A stretch of 64,000 nt of DNA, from positions 1 through 64,000 of the forward strand of contig CAYVFB010000002.1 of NCBI GenBank assembly GCA_964450305.1, written 5' to 3'. Made by a program: the position numbers and the translations under genes. The DNA is from JAAYJG01 sp964450305 (GTDB taxonomy: Bacteria > Bacillota > Clostridia > DSM-8532). How positions within the stretch are numbered: position 1 is the first letter of the stretch; each line of letters starts with the position of its first letter. Below are positions 41,571 to 50,206 of this stretch, piece by piece. Under the pieces are notes generated by a model. That model saw only the letters and a list, made by a program, of their open reading frames with translations. It was not told the DNA's origin and ran no database searches.

Positions 41571-41628
41571 TGGCAAAAAACGAACAGAAGCCGGTATACT
41601 GGCAAAAAACGAACAGAAACAGGTATAA
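41571..41628 (+). repeat. 29-bp direct repeat, two copies
   Basis: TGGCAAAAAACGAACAGAA followed by a slightly varied CNGGTATA end, at 41571-41599 and 41600-41628, downstream of the thioredoxin-like gene. Confidence 0.75.
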
Positions 41629-41717
41629 AGCAGAGTCTAGATATATTATCAGAAACCTGAGAACTTGCCTGGAGCAATTTGGAGCCTTCAGAGGCAATCA
41701 GGTTGCGTACTTTTAGC

Positions 41718-42455
41718 CTAATCCTGGAACTCAATGAGGTTCTTCCAATACCGTTTCGGCATAAACTGCATTTGTGTTCGCGGATTTTTCCGCTCAGCGA
41801 TGGCAATGGTCTTGAAAAACGTCTTCCACAAGGCTGCGTATTCATCCTCGGATCCTGTTTTTTTGTCAGGAATCAAAGGCGGCTGATCAGTCATGATCAG
41901 TTCCTGGCTGTCGAACACCGCGCAGAGGTTTCTTTTCTTATCATGCACAATGAACGGCTGTGAGGACAGCCTTTCGGTGAAATGCGGTGCCAGCAGCACA
42001 GTGATGTTGTGATCGGGCTCATAACCGGCATAGAAAATGCCTTTACTGATTTCCTGAAACCTTAACAAGCCCATGAACCGATGGACCTCAAACCCCACAC
42101 GCCTGTTCAAATCGATGATTTGATGAATGTGAGGATCCTGAATATAGTTCACAACCTTTTTGCCCAACTGATAGCCTAAGCGCAGGAAATGAAGGATTAA
42201 ATCAGGCGCGTCTTCGCTTTCACTCAGCCAGGCACGATAAGCGATTTGCTGTGCGTGCAGCGATATTTTCACCGGAATGGATTTATAAACCCGCTGAAAT
42301 TTCTCCATGTCGGTTTCCACAAAACGGGTTTCATCCAGAAAGGAAGGCTTGTATGTATCCCTTGCCCGGATCGAGGTTCCGGCATCCTTATCCCTATAGG
42401 CTTCAAACACGCAGGTTAACAAGCCTTCAAAGCTTCCGTCAAAAAGATAAACCAT
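41718..42455 (-). CDS. TIGR03915/DUF4130-family probable DNA metabolism protein
   Basis: 245 residues. It starts MVYLFDGSFEGLLTCVFEAYRDK and includes IAYRAWLSESEDAPDLILHFLRLGYQLG, EVHRFMGLLRFQEISKGIFYAGYEPDHNIT and ERLSSQPFIVHDKKRNLCAVFD, the hallmarks of the family. It is usually encoded beside a radical SAM protein (TIGR03916) and is thought to act in DNA repair together with it; that partner is not in the window. GAGGA lies before the ATG. It is downstream of hslO on the same strand. Confidence 0.88.
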   Translation of the reverse strand: MVYLFDGSFEGLLTCVFEAYRDKDAGTSIRARDTYKPSFLDETRFVETDMEKFQRVYKSIPVKISLHAQQIAYRAWLSESEDAPDLILHFLRLGYQLGKKVVNYIQDPHIHQIIDLNRRVGFEVHRFMGLLRFQEISKGIFYAGYEPDHNITVLLAPHFTERLSSQPFIVHDKKRNLCAVFDSQELIMTDQPPLIPDKKTGSEDEYAALWKTFFKTIAIAERKNPRTQMQFMPKRYWKNLIEFQD

Positions 42456-42579
42456 ATCATCCTCATTCTTTGTGTAATCAGCTCAATGCTATACCCTGAA
42501 CCTTGCAGTCAATCGACTCTCTGTTCATATCGTTACCAACTCGTTCCAATGCTTCACACAGAAAAACTGAAGTTTACCG

Positions 42580-43458
42580 TCAGCTTTTTAAGGCTTTTAT
42601 CATGTCTTGAATCTCAGCACTTTGAAAACGATATTTTGTTTCGCAAAAGTGGCATACCAGTTCTGTTTCGTCCTGTTCCCGGGCTAATTCCTCCAAATCT
42701 TTCAGCCCCAGGCTTAGAAGGTTTCTTTCCATTCTTTGTCTGGAGCAGTTGCATCGATAGGTCACAGGCCGCGTATCCAAAAAAACAAGCTCTCTGCCGG
42801 TAAGCACTTCCTTTAAAATATCTTCCAGGCTGCTGCCATCCAGCAGCTTTGTGATGGGTGGCATCTTTTCAATACAGCCCTCCAGCCAGGAGATGGTTTG
42901 ATCATCGCAGTTGGGCATCAGTTGGATAAACAGCCCTCCTGCGTTGATGATTCTCCCTTCTCTTCCTACCAGAACACCCAGGCTCGTAACGGTAGGGGTC
43001 TGTTCCGAATGGGCATAATAGAAGGTGATATCTTCAGCAATTTCACCGGAAACCAGATCAATGCGACCGATATAGGGTTCCTTCAGACCCAGGTCGGTAA
43101 TGACATTCAAATATCCCTTTCCGACCGCACCGGCAATATCAAACTTTCCCCGCTCGTTAATGGGCAGATCAAACCAGGGGTTGTCTACATAACCACGCAC
43201 ATTGGATTGGGCATCGGTGACCGCCAGGATACCTCCGATAGGACCATCCCCCTTAATTTGAATGGTAATGGTGCTGTTGGTGTCCTTCAGGGTTCCTGCC
43301 ATCAGCGCTGCAGCGGTTAACGTCCTTCCCAGCGCTACCGACGGGGTGGGATTCATTTGGTGAATGTTTTTGGCTTCTTCCACGGTTTGAGTGGTGAGTG
43401 CCGCATAAATTCGGACCATGCCATCCTTTGTAATGGCTCTGAGCATATAATCGTTCAT
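42580..43458 (-). CDS. hslO: Redox-regulated chaperone Hsp33
   Basis: 292-residue cytoplasmic holdase switched on by oxidation. The N-terminal core has IHQMNPTPSVALGRTLTAAALMAGTLKD and GDGPIGGILAVTDAQSNVRGYVDNP; the C-terminal zinc switch has CNC (in YRCNCSRQRMERNLLSLG) and CHFC. GAGGAG lies eight bases before the ATG. It lies 84 bases after the DNA-repair fusion gene, same strand. Confidence 0.97.
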   Translation of the reverse strand: MNDYMLRAITKDGMVRIYAALTTQTVEEAKNIHQMNPTPSVALGRTLTAAALMAGTLKDTNSTITIQIKGDGPIGGILAVTDAQSNVRGYVDNPWFDLPINERGKFDIAGAVGKGYLNVITDLGLKEPYIGRIDLVSGEIAEDITFYYAHSEQTPTVTSLGVLVGREGRIINAGGLFIQLMPNCDDQTISWLEGCIEKMPPITKLLDGSSLEDILKEVLTGRELVFLDTRPVTYRCNCSRQRMERNLLSLGLKDLEELAREQDETELVCHFCETKYRFQSAEIQDMIKALKS

Positions 43459-43542
43459 TTTTTTCTCCTCATATGATGTAATTCAATTGTAAATTGCATT
43501 ATCATGCATTTCTTTATGGCTCTTAAAAGCTGTAGACTTCCC

Positions 43543-44556
43543 TTATGAATTCGGTTTATTTCTCTTCTCCAGATTCACAAGCGCCATTTGCATCGGATTT
43601 TCACGGATCCCCATAAACCCGATATTTTTGCCATTGCTTCCGATAACGCGATGGCAGGGAATGAGCAATGGCAGAGGGTTTTTCCGGACGATTTGGCCCA
43701 CTGCACGAGCTGCTTTGCTATTGCCCGCCCTTTCAGCCAACTCCCCATAACTGACCGTTTGTCCATATGGAACCTGTAACAATGCTTGATAAACCTTTTG
43801 CGCGAACGGTGTACCGGGAACGGTAAAGGGAAGGCTGAATACGCTTCTTTTTCCCTTGATATACTCCTGAATCTGCTCCGCGGCTTTTTTGCATGGTTCA
43901 TTTTCTGATAAAACGGCATACCCTTCCACTAAAGGTGCTTCACTGCCTGGAAGGTATACCCGTATCACCTCGTGGTCATTGCACAGGATTGTGAACAAGC
44001 CTAATTCGGTTTTCACAACGGCCTGATAAAGAATCCGCTTTTCAAGCGCATATCGGATTTTCATCCACTGACTGAGTTTCTCTTCATAAGAAACCGAGGC
44101 ATTTGCAGGGCTTGAAGAAGGCAAGCGCAGGTGATAAACCGGTCGTCTCAGCAAAGGCAACGTGTATTGGCAAAACTGTTTCCAGGCAGTATTCCCGTTA
44201 CAGAACACATATTCAATACCAGGATTGGCTTCCAGCAGGCCTGCAATATCATTCAGCTTCTCTGCGCGGATATTACTGTCCAGGCTTCCTTCCCTTTCAC
44301 AGCTTTCATATACATCCCACAGGGCTATGTTCTGACCCAATACAAATTGTTGTTTTTTAATATACTCAGTTTCAATAGCGGCATCAAAAATTCTGAAGAT
44401 CAGGTGCCAGAACAAATTACGTGTATACGCATAATACTGCTGCTGTCTTAAGGATTCCTCCCCGGGCATCGTACCAAGGATTAAAGCGCGGCAGTTTTTA
44501 TCGACAATCGTCTTGAATGACCTTTTTGCCGCAGGTTGATTTTCCACATTTTCCAT
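43543..44556 (-). CDS. Fusion: UDG-type DNA-deoxyinosine glycosylase + O6-alkylguanine-DNA alkyltransferase
   Basis: 337 residues in one open frame. The N-terminal half (about 15-165) matches the TIGR04274 hypoxanthine/deoxyinosine glycosylase branch of the uracil-DNA glycosylase fold: ALILGTMPGEESLRQQQYYA (GTMPG at 28-32), NLFWHLIF, YVFCNGNTAWKQF and the catalytic-loop LPSSSPANA (145-153). The C-terminal half (about 175-332) is an Ogt-type alkyltransferase with VPYGQTVSYGELAERAG, ARAVGQIVRKNPLPLLIPCHRVIGSNG (acceptor Cys301) and the end IGFMGIRENPMQMALV. The first half removes deaminated adenine, the second repairs O6-methylguanine. The ribosome binding site is weak; a GTG one codon upstream is possible. 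Followed by hslO and TIGR03915. Confidence 0.9.
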   Translation of the reverse strand: MENVENQPAAKRSFKTIVDKNCRALILGTMPGEESLRQQQYYAYTRNLFWHLIFRIFDAAIETEYIKKQQFVLGQNIALWDVYESCEREGSLDSNIRAEKLNDIAGLLEANPGIEYVFCNGNTAWKQFCQYTLPLLRRPVYHLRLPSSSPANASVSYEEKLSQWMKIRYALEKRILYQAVVKTELGLFTILCNDHEVIRVYLPGSEAPLVEGYAVLSENEPCKKAAEQIQEYIKGKRSVFSLPFTVPGTPFAQKVYQALLQVPYGQTVSYGELAERAGNSKAARAVGQIVRKNPLPLLIPCHRVIGSNGKNIGFMGIRENPMQMALVNLEKRNKPNS

Positions 44557-44858
44557 CACAGTTTGCCAAAACCTTTCATCATCTGTTAGAATATATTAGC
44601 ACTACATGAATATAGTGACGCTTGTATTTGTGCCTTCATCTGTCAAGACTACCTACGTTATGATTTTTACCTTAGTAACTTACATCTGTAAAACATCAAA
44701 TAAAAACAAGAATTTGATGTTTTCAGATGTGAGTACCGATAATGGGCTGTGGGCGAAGCCCACTTTAGTGTATTGAAATCATGACATGATTTTATCATAA
44801 AGATATCCTGCTGCAAACTGGCATAAAATATGCCACAGTATGGTTAATGGAGAGTAAT
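44557..44858. other. Non-coding stretch before prsW
   Basis: No gene. It contains GAGTACCGATAATGGGCTG with a GTGGGC / GCCCAC hairpin (44731-44764). A related string AAGCACCGATATCGGGTTG with GTGGG / CCAC is at 47766-47800, also 80-95 bases ahead of a plus-strand membrane-protein gene. Confidence 0.45.
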
Positions 44859-45560
44859 ATGGATTTTTTACGTTTGGTAATCATAGCGGTTATCCCTGGA
44901 TTAGCTTTGGCACTTGGATTGTATCTGACGGATCGTTATGACAGAGAGCCCATCAGGCTTTTAATCAGGATTTTTGCATTCGGCTTTTTATCGGCCATTC
45001 CCACATTGTTTGTGGAACGGTTTTTAGGTAAACTGAATTTTTTTCCACCGCTCTTATCGGCAGCCTGGACAGCTTTCGTCGTCGCCGGCTGTACTGAGGA
45101 ATTTTTCAAACGCGCCGTGGTCATGCGGGTTGCATATCACCATAATGCCTTTAATGAAAAACTGGATGGTATTATTTATTGTGCTTTTTCATCATTGGGG
45201 TTTGCGACCATTGAGAATATCATGTATGTCGTGACGGGTTACGATGCCGACCCGTATATCGGACTGTACAGAGGGCTGTTGAGTGTTCCCGCCCATATGC
45301 TTTTTGCCGTTACAATGGGTTATTATTTGTCTTTGGCCAGGTTCAGCCCGGATAAGCAAAGCGAGGATAAATATCTGAAGCTTTCCCTGATAACACCAAT
45401 ACTGTATCACGGTGTTTTCAACTTTATTCTGATGGCGAATATTCCTCTGCTGTTAATCCTTTTCATTCCCTTCGTTATTTTCATGTGGATCGTAAGCCTG
45501 AAAAAACTGAATCGGTTTTACAAGGAATCAAAAGCCATCAATGCTCCCATTTCCTCCTGA
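44859..45560 (+). CDS. prsW: PrsW-family glutamic intramembrane protease
   Basis: 233 residues with about eight membrane segments. Family motifs are DRYDREPIRLL, the EExxxR-like pair in GCTEEFFKRAVV, GFATIENIMYV and the histidines in VPAHMLFAV and LYHGVFNF. PrsW makes the first cut in anti-sigma factors (in Bacillus, RsiW) or other membrane proteins; no anti-sigma gene is nearby. The start is ATG 44859 after GGAGAG; an ATG four codons upstream has no ribosome binding site. Confidence 0.9.
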   Translation: MDFLRLVIIAVIPGLALALGLYLTDRYDREPIRLLIRIFAFGFLSAIPTLFVERFLGKLNFFPPLLSAAWTAFVVAGCTEEFFKRAVVMRVAYHHNAFNEKLDGIIYCAFSSLGFATIENIMYVVTGYDADPYIGLYRGLLSVPAHMLFAVTMGYYLSLARFSPDKQSEDKYLKLSLITPILYHGVFNFILMANIPLLLILFIPFVIFMWIVSLKKLNRFYKESKAINAPISS

Positions 45561-45723
45561 CGTGGAATGTGATATGGGTGCGTTGGCTTGCCAGGTCTGC
45601 CATCCATCTCAAACAGGATATCTGTGCTGAAAAAAGAGAAACAACCTTTAATGCACAAGTTTGCCTGTTCGTTTTTATGGGTAAAAAATGAGTAATGACG
45701 TATGAGAAGAAAGCAGATTTGAA

Positions 45724-47094
45724 ATGACACAGAAGCGTAAAGACAAGGATATGACCCGGGGGCCTATTGTTCAGCAATTGATTCAATTCTCAATCCCCTT
45801 ATTGATCGGACAACTATTCCAACAGATGTACAATACCGTGGATACACTTGTGGTGGGAAACTTTGTGGGCAAAGAGGCGCTGGCGGCTGTGGGCAGCACC
45901 ACTTCCATCATCAATATGCTCATCGGTGTGTTCCTGGGTTTTTCGATGGGCGCAAACGTTGTAGTTTCGCAGCATTATGGGGCCAACGATGAAAAATCCG
46001 TGCATGACACAGTACATACCACCATTATCATGTCCCTGGCTTTTTCGGTGGTCCTGACGGCTCTTGGTGTTGCGCTGGCTCCGGTGATGCTGCGTTTGAT
46101 GGACACGCCTGCCGATGTATTCCAGGATGCAGCCACTTATCTGCGTATTTATTTCGCGGGGATATCCGGTCTGATACTGTACAACATGGGATCTGGAATT
46201 CTGCGTGCGGTCGGAGATTCGAAACGTCCGCTATTGTTTCTTGTATTCTCGGCGATTATGAACACCGTGCTGGATCTGATCTTTGTGATCGTTTTCGAAA
46301 TGGGTGTGGCGGGCGTAGCCTGGGCAACAATTATTTCGCAGTTTCTCAGTGCTGTACTTATCCTGGTTGTCCTGTCCCGTACATCTGGCCCTTACAGGCT
46401 GATCTGGAATCACTTGAAAATAAACAGAGAAATTTTAAACAACATTATTAAAATTGGTCTGCCCTCTTCTGTTCAGCAGGGGGTTACAGCCTTTTCAAAT
46501 GTCTTTGTACAGGGCTATATCAATGGGTTTGGCTCGTCCTATATGGCTGGATATTCCGCCTATGGCAAGGTGGATGTTTTCGCCCTGCTGCCAATGCAAG
46601 CTGTTTCCATGGCAAGTACAACCTTTGTGGGCCAGAATATTGGTGCCGGTAATGTGCCTCGAGCTAAAAAGGGAATTAAAGCAGCCCTGCTGCTATCTCT
46701 TGGATCTACCGCGGTATTGATTATTCCCATGATGTTGTTTGCGCCCCGGGTCATTTCTCTGTTCAACAGTGATCCTGAAGTCATTCAATATGGTGCGCTC
46801 TACATGCGCCTTACTTCACCGTTTTATCTGACGGTATGCATCAACCAGATTCTTGCAGGCGCTTTGCGCGGTGCTGGCGACACAAGAGCTCCGATGTTCA
46901 TCATGCTGGGCTCCTTTGTAGTATTCCGCCAGATTTATCTTTTTGTTTTCTCATGGATCTTCCCGGGCAACTTCTACCCCATTGTTTTTGCTTACCCTGC
47001 AGGCTGGATGCTTTGCAGCGCTTTAATCTCCATTTACTTCAAACGTTCCCATTGGGAACACCGGCGGTTTGTCGTTAGAAAAGAAGAGGCTTAG
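45724..47094 (+). CDS. MATE-family multidrug/cation antiporter
   Basis: 456 residues, about twelve membrane segments in two related halves. MTRGPIVQQLIQFSIPLLIGQLFQQMYNTVDTLVVGNFVGKEALAAVGST is the typical first half, and NQILAGALRGAGDTRAPMFIMLGSFVVFRQIYLF is the second-half signature. Drives export of drugs or metabolites with a Na+ or H+ gradient; substrate unknown. The ribosome binding site is weak (AGAAGAAAG). A start at the inner ATG ten codons on, after AAGGAT, is an alternative. Confidence 0.9.
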   Translation: MTQKRKDKDMTRGPIVQQLIQFSIPLLIGQLFQQMYNTVDTLVVGNFVGKEALAAVGSTTSIINMLIGVFLGFSMGANVVVSQHYGANDEKSVHDTVHTTIIMSLAFSVVLTALGVALAPVMLRLMDTPADVFQDAATYLRIYFAGISGLILYNMGSGILRAVGDSKRPLLFLVFSAIMNTVLDLIFVIVFEMGVAGVAWATIISQFLSAVLILVVLSRTSGPYRLIWNHLKINREILNNIIKIGLPSSVQQGVTAFSNVFVQGYINGFGSSYMAGYSAYGKVDVFALLPMQAVSMASTTFVGQNIGAGNVPRAKKGIKAALLLSLGSTAVLIIPMMLFAPRVISLFNSDPEVIQYGALYMRLTSPFYLTVCINQILAGALRGAGDTRAPMFIMLGSFVVFRQIYLFVFSWIFPGNFYPIVFAYPAGWMLCSALISIYFKRSHWEHRRFVVRKEEA

Positions 47095-47110
47095 ATCGTT
47101 TGGTCTTCGA

Positions 47111-47160
47111 AAAAATAACAGCTTGCGATTCTATTGACTTTAGAACTGCAAGCTGTGATA
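47111..47160. terminator. Hairpin between MATE gene and a small minus-strand ORF
   Basis: ACAGCTTGC / GCAAGCTGT (47118-47126 with 47148-47156). On the minus strand it is followed by TATTTTTTC, a good terminator for the small ORF; on the plus strand by GATATTTTGC, weaker. Confidence 0.6.
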
Positions 47161-47225
47161 TTTTGCTTTGTTTAAGTTTTCATTTCCCCGCCGCCGCGGC
47201 CAAGGGGACCCTCCCCTGCCGCCAA

Positions 47226-47378
47226 TCAGGCGCTCATTCTTTCCTGAGGTTTATTCAGGTAATCCAACTTTGGCCTTAAAAAGTTGATCTCCCGCATGCT
47301 TTTCCTGTTTTCAACAGTACTCTCATCGTCTTCTCCAAGCATGCACCTGACAAATTTCTTAAAAAGTAATGCAAGCAT
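47226..47378 (-). CDS. Possible small protein, unknown
   Basis: 50 residues from ATG 47378, with GAAGGTGAG upstream. It starts hydrophobic-basic (MLALLFKKFVRCML), then is charged (GEDDESTVENRKSMREINFLRPKLDYL). No family recognised. Support is the ribosome binding site and a downstream minus-strand terminator-like hairpin; against it is small size. Longer in-frame starts exist but lack ribosome binding sites. Confidence 0.35.
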   Translation of the reverse strand: MLALLFKKFVRCMLGEDDESTVENRKSMREINFLRPKLDYLNKPQERMSA

Positions 47379-47603
47379 GTTCTCACCTTCAATCATCATG
47401 TTGTGAACACCTTCTGTCATCAGTATTCTATCAGAATGAACAAACCAACTTCAATATTGCAAACTTCACGAATTTTATGCTTCCGGTTTCGCATTTTCTG
47501 TTGATTTTTTATTCTACTGATAAGACGAAGAGAGCAACAAAAAGTTTCATTAAAGGAAGATTAATTTTTGATTAACTTCACCGAATCACACAATTATTCA
47601 TGT

Positions 47604-47680
47604 TAGGAGGTGTGTGTTTCATCCTGGGTGCAGTACCTGATCCTGGTCTTTCGAAATCCCTTCACGATGACTTGTCGAGG
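47604..47680 (+). repeat. Dispersed palindromic repeat, copy R5 (degenerate)
   Basis: TAGGAGGTGTGTGTTTCATCCTGGGTGCAG, then AAATCCCTTCACGATGA. It keeps the start of the R family but has lost the GTTCAGCAGGCTGCG end. The rest of 47379-47880 shows no gene. Confidence 0.45.
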
Positions 47681-47880
47681 TCAAATTTTTTGTATATAAT
47701 GGAAGCTGTTCGGATTGTTCCGGTAAAATGCGGAAACATGTCTTGAATATACTGAATTTTCATAAGTAAGCACCGATATCGGGTTGTGGGTTCAATCCAC
47801 GTTGAATCCAGAAAAAGAAAAGCGCCAGGCCACCTCGCAGGTGAATGGCTTACCTTTTCTGAAGTTACGCGGAGGTTGAT

Positions 47881-48435
47881 ATGCTGATTTACGTTTTAGT
47901 CTTGCCGCTGTTCATGCTGGCAGACTACTATCTGACACTTTTGGGCGAAAGATTGTCAAAAGAGTACAGGGAGCATTATGTTTTAAAGGAATACGAAGTG
48001 AACCCTTTGTGGCAGGGGGATGTTAAAAAGCAAAAATGGTTCAACCCGAAACAGCTGAGCCTGGTGGTGGTATTCACAGGGATTTTCTATTTCTTTATTC
48101 AATACCTGTATGAGAATGATTTTTCCCTGTTACAATTCATGATGGGCGCGATTACCGCACCTTATGCCATCATACTGGGCAGGCATCTAAGCAATCTGCT
48201 TCTGTTCATCTACATTCGGAAGAACCCAGCCACACTGGAGGGAAAGGTGATTATTCCGTCCACATATATGCTGGTCACATCAAGAATAATGGTAGTACCG
48301 GGTATTTTCATGTATATTGTCATCTACGCCTTCACACAGCACACTTTTGTTCTGGGCGGCGTTGTTGGCAGCATGATTTTGTATGGCGTGCATTTTGTCT
48401 GGGCCAGGAAAGCACGAAAAAAAGCCGGAACATAA
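47881..48435 (+). CDS. Integral membrane protein, unknown
   Basis: 184 residues with about five membrane segments. The N-terminal helix carries charged and polar residues (LPLFMLADYYLTLLGERLSKEYREHY), followed by YEVNPLWQGDVKKQKWFNPKQL, then hydrophobic segments at about 58-78, 86-108, 127-150 and 156-174. The end is basic (WARKARKKAGT). GGAGG lies five bases before the ATG, so translation is likely. No family recognised. Confidence 0.8.
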   Translation: MLIYVLVLPLFMLADYYLTLLGERLSKEYREHYVLKEYEVNPLWQGDVKKQKWFNPKQLSLVVVFTGIFYFFIQYLYENDFSLLQFMMGAITAPYAIILGRHLSNLLLFIYIRKNPATLEGKVIIPSTYMLVTSRIMVVPGIFMYIVIYAFTQHTFVLGGVVGSMILYGVHFVWARKARKKAGT

Positions 48436-48690
48436 AGCCATCATCAAAATGAGCGATGCTTTCCTGGCGGGTGAACGGCAGGGATAAACCCTGTCAAGCT
48501 CCTCGTCCTTCTTGATAGATATTGCGAATATAGTCTACTTGAAGCTTGGATGTGTTAAAATCTACGATACTTATTCCCATACTCCCCGAAGGTAATTCGA
48601 AGGGAGCATGAAGGATCTTGGGATCGCCTCGGAAAGATTCTTTGTTTCGCTTAGAAGAATTTTTTCAAAGACAACGGTATAAGTAATAAC

Positions 48691-49635
48691 CTATTTAAAA
48701 ATACCCACCAGGATAATGAATGCAACTAACGAAAGAACAATGTGTACGGACAAAATGTTTAACACTTCCTGTTTTTCACTTTCCTCGTTGTTCTTCATGT
48801 AAACCGGGATCACAAAGGGTGATGGCAGAATGAACATGGCAAACAGAGCTGCCTGAAAACCGCGATCCAGATGAAACAGGTTCACCAGCACAAAATGATT
48901 GACAGCTGCTGCCAACCCAAGGGAGATCAACATTCTGGACAGAACAATCACAACCGAACGCGGCAGGGTTTTTCCGTCAAGCTTCAGTTCATATCCGATG
49001 ATCAGGCATATCAGCGGTATGTTCACCGAAGATAAAAGCTTAATCGTTTCGTAGAGGGCCATGGGTGCCTGATAAGCGGAAGCCAATCGGAACAGGCCTG
49101 TAATACTGAAGAAGATTCCGGCAAAAATTGCGATAATCACAGGTGTCTTTATAAAGGAAACAGCCGTATCGACTGCGGTGGCTTTAACCCCATTGAACCG
49201 CTGAAGTACTGTCACCAGCACAAAGAATACAAAAAGCACCTGGCCCAAATCGATCACCGCGAATTTATACATGTTTTCAGCACCGAATACAGCTACAAAA
49301 ATGGCATACCCCATCATACCGGCTTCAAAACCGCTGAATAAAGCGGGAAGATATTTGTTTGTGCTTCCAAGAGCTTTTTTGGCAGCGAAGCCCAGCAATA
49401 GCATCAGAACGCAAAGCAAAAACACAATACCAATGATCAAAAGATACCGGGTTTCGAACTTTGTTTCCGCGAAGGCAGTAAACAGAAGGGTTGGCAGAGA
49501 AATGTTCACAACAATTTTCTTCAGATCGTCTACGGTGCCTTCCCTGAAAAAGCGGAATCTCCAGAGAACCATGCCCAACACGATGGTCAGTATAATCGGC
49601 AAAACCTTCACGAGTATTTCTGTTAATACACTCAA
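48691..49635 (-). CDS. AEC-family (auxin efflux carrier-type) transporter
   Basis: About 314 residues with ten membrane segments. Family traits: LKKIVVNISLPTLLFTAFAET in the first half, FGAENMYKFAVIDLGQVLFVFFVL, and LKLLSSVNIPLICLIIGYEL-like and FAMFILPSPFVIPVYMKN in the second half. Bacterial members export or import small organic acids and similar; substrate unknown. The start is set at TTG 49635 (LSVLTEILVKVLP) with GGGGGG six bases upstream; the longer ATG frame adds eight residues that include that site. Confidence 0.88.
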   Translation of the reverse strand: MSVLTEILVKVLPIILTIVLGMVLWRFRFFREGTVDDLKKIVVNISLPTLLFTAFAETKFETRYLLIIGIVFLLCVLMLLLGFAAKKALGSTNKYLPALFSGFEAGMMGYAIFVAVFGAENMYKFAVIDLGQVLFVFFVLVTVLQRFNGVKATAVDTAVSFIKTPVIIAIFAGIFFSITGLFRLASAYQAPMALYETIKLLSSVNIPLICLIIGYELKLDGKTLPRSVVIVLSRMLISLGLAAAVNHFVLVNLFHLDRGFQAALFAMFILPSPFVIPVYMKNNEESEKQEVLNILSVHIVLSLVAFIILVGIFK

Positions 49636-50206
49636 CTTTATCCCCCCGATGCACATCCATATCCAACCATTCCATTATAACATGAAATGAGCCGGAATGG
49701 ACAGATACCCTGGCTCAATAAGATCAGGTATTCTGCTCCTTTTCTATTTACAAACCTCCCTGGTATTCTTGCGAATGCCTTGATTTTTCTTAAGTGTATA
49801 AAATGCATTCCTGTCAAAACAAGCGACCTGCAGCACTTCAAAGATAAGGCAGGTCGCCTTATGTTAAAATTAGCATGCTATAGAAAGCTGTAATTGTCAA
49901 ACAACAACAGATCTCTTTCATACACCAATTTTCGCGGCTATTCGTGGTATTGTTGACTTTATATAGTGCAAAGTGTATAATAAAAACTAGTAATTGTTTC
50001 CATATCATACCTGTTGTTGCAAAGAATATATTTCAATTGTATGACTGAATGAAGTATTCGGTTTGGTGTTGCGTGTGTATTCCTGCGTCAATTCAAATCG
50101 GTGCGTAAGTTATTACACACTCACACGCTGGTCGGTCTGGATATCGGCTTAGTAAACGAGTAAGAGAGCAATATCATTCGTCATCAATAAGCAAACGGAG
50201 CCATGG
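49636..50206. other. Non-coding stretch before the ABC exporter operon
   Basis: 571 bases without a gene. It holds a perfect 9-bp hairpin GCGACCTGC / GCAGGTCGC (49823-49831 with 49849-49857), the promoter at 49953-49981, and a leader of about 220 bases with a long-range inverted repeat GCGTGTG / CACACGC (about 50070-50128). Confidence 0.55.
49953..49981 (+). promoter_or_regulatory. Promoter of the ABC exporter operon
   Basis: TTGACT (49953-49958), 17 bases, TATAAT (49976-49981). Start near 49988, about 220 bases before the first gene. Confidence 0.75.

Noticed and set aside
49823..49857. 9-bp hairpin as a terminator
   Set aside because: It lies upstream of the AEC gene rather than after any gene, and neither side has a solid T-tract.
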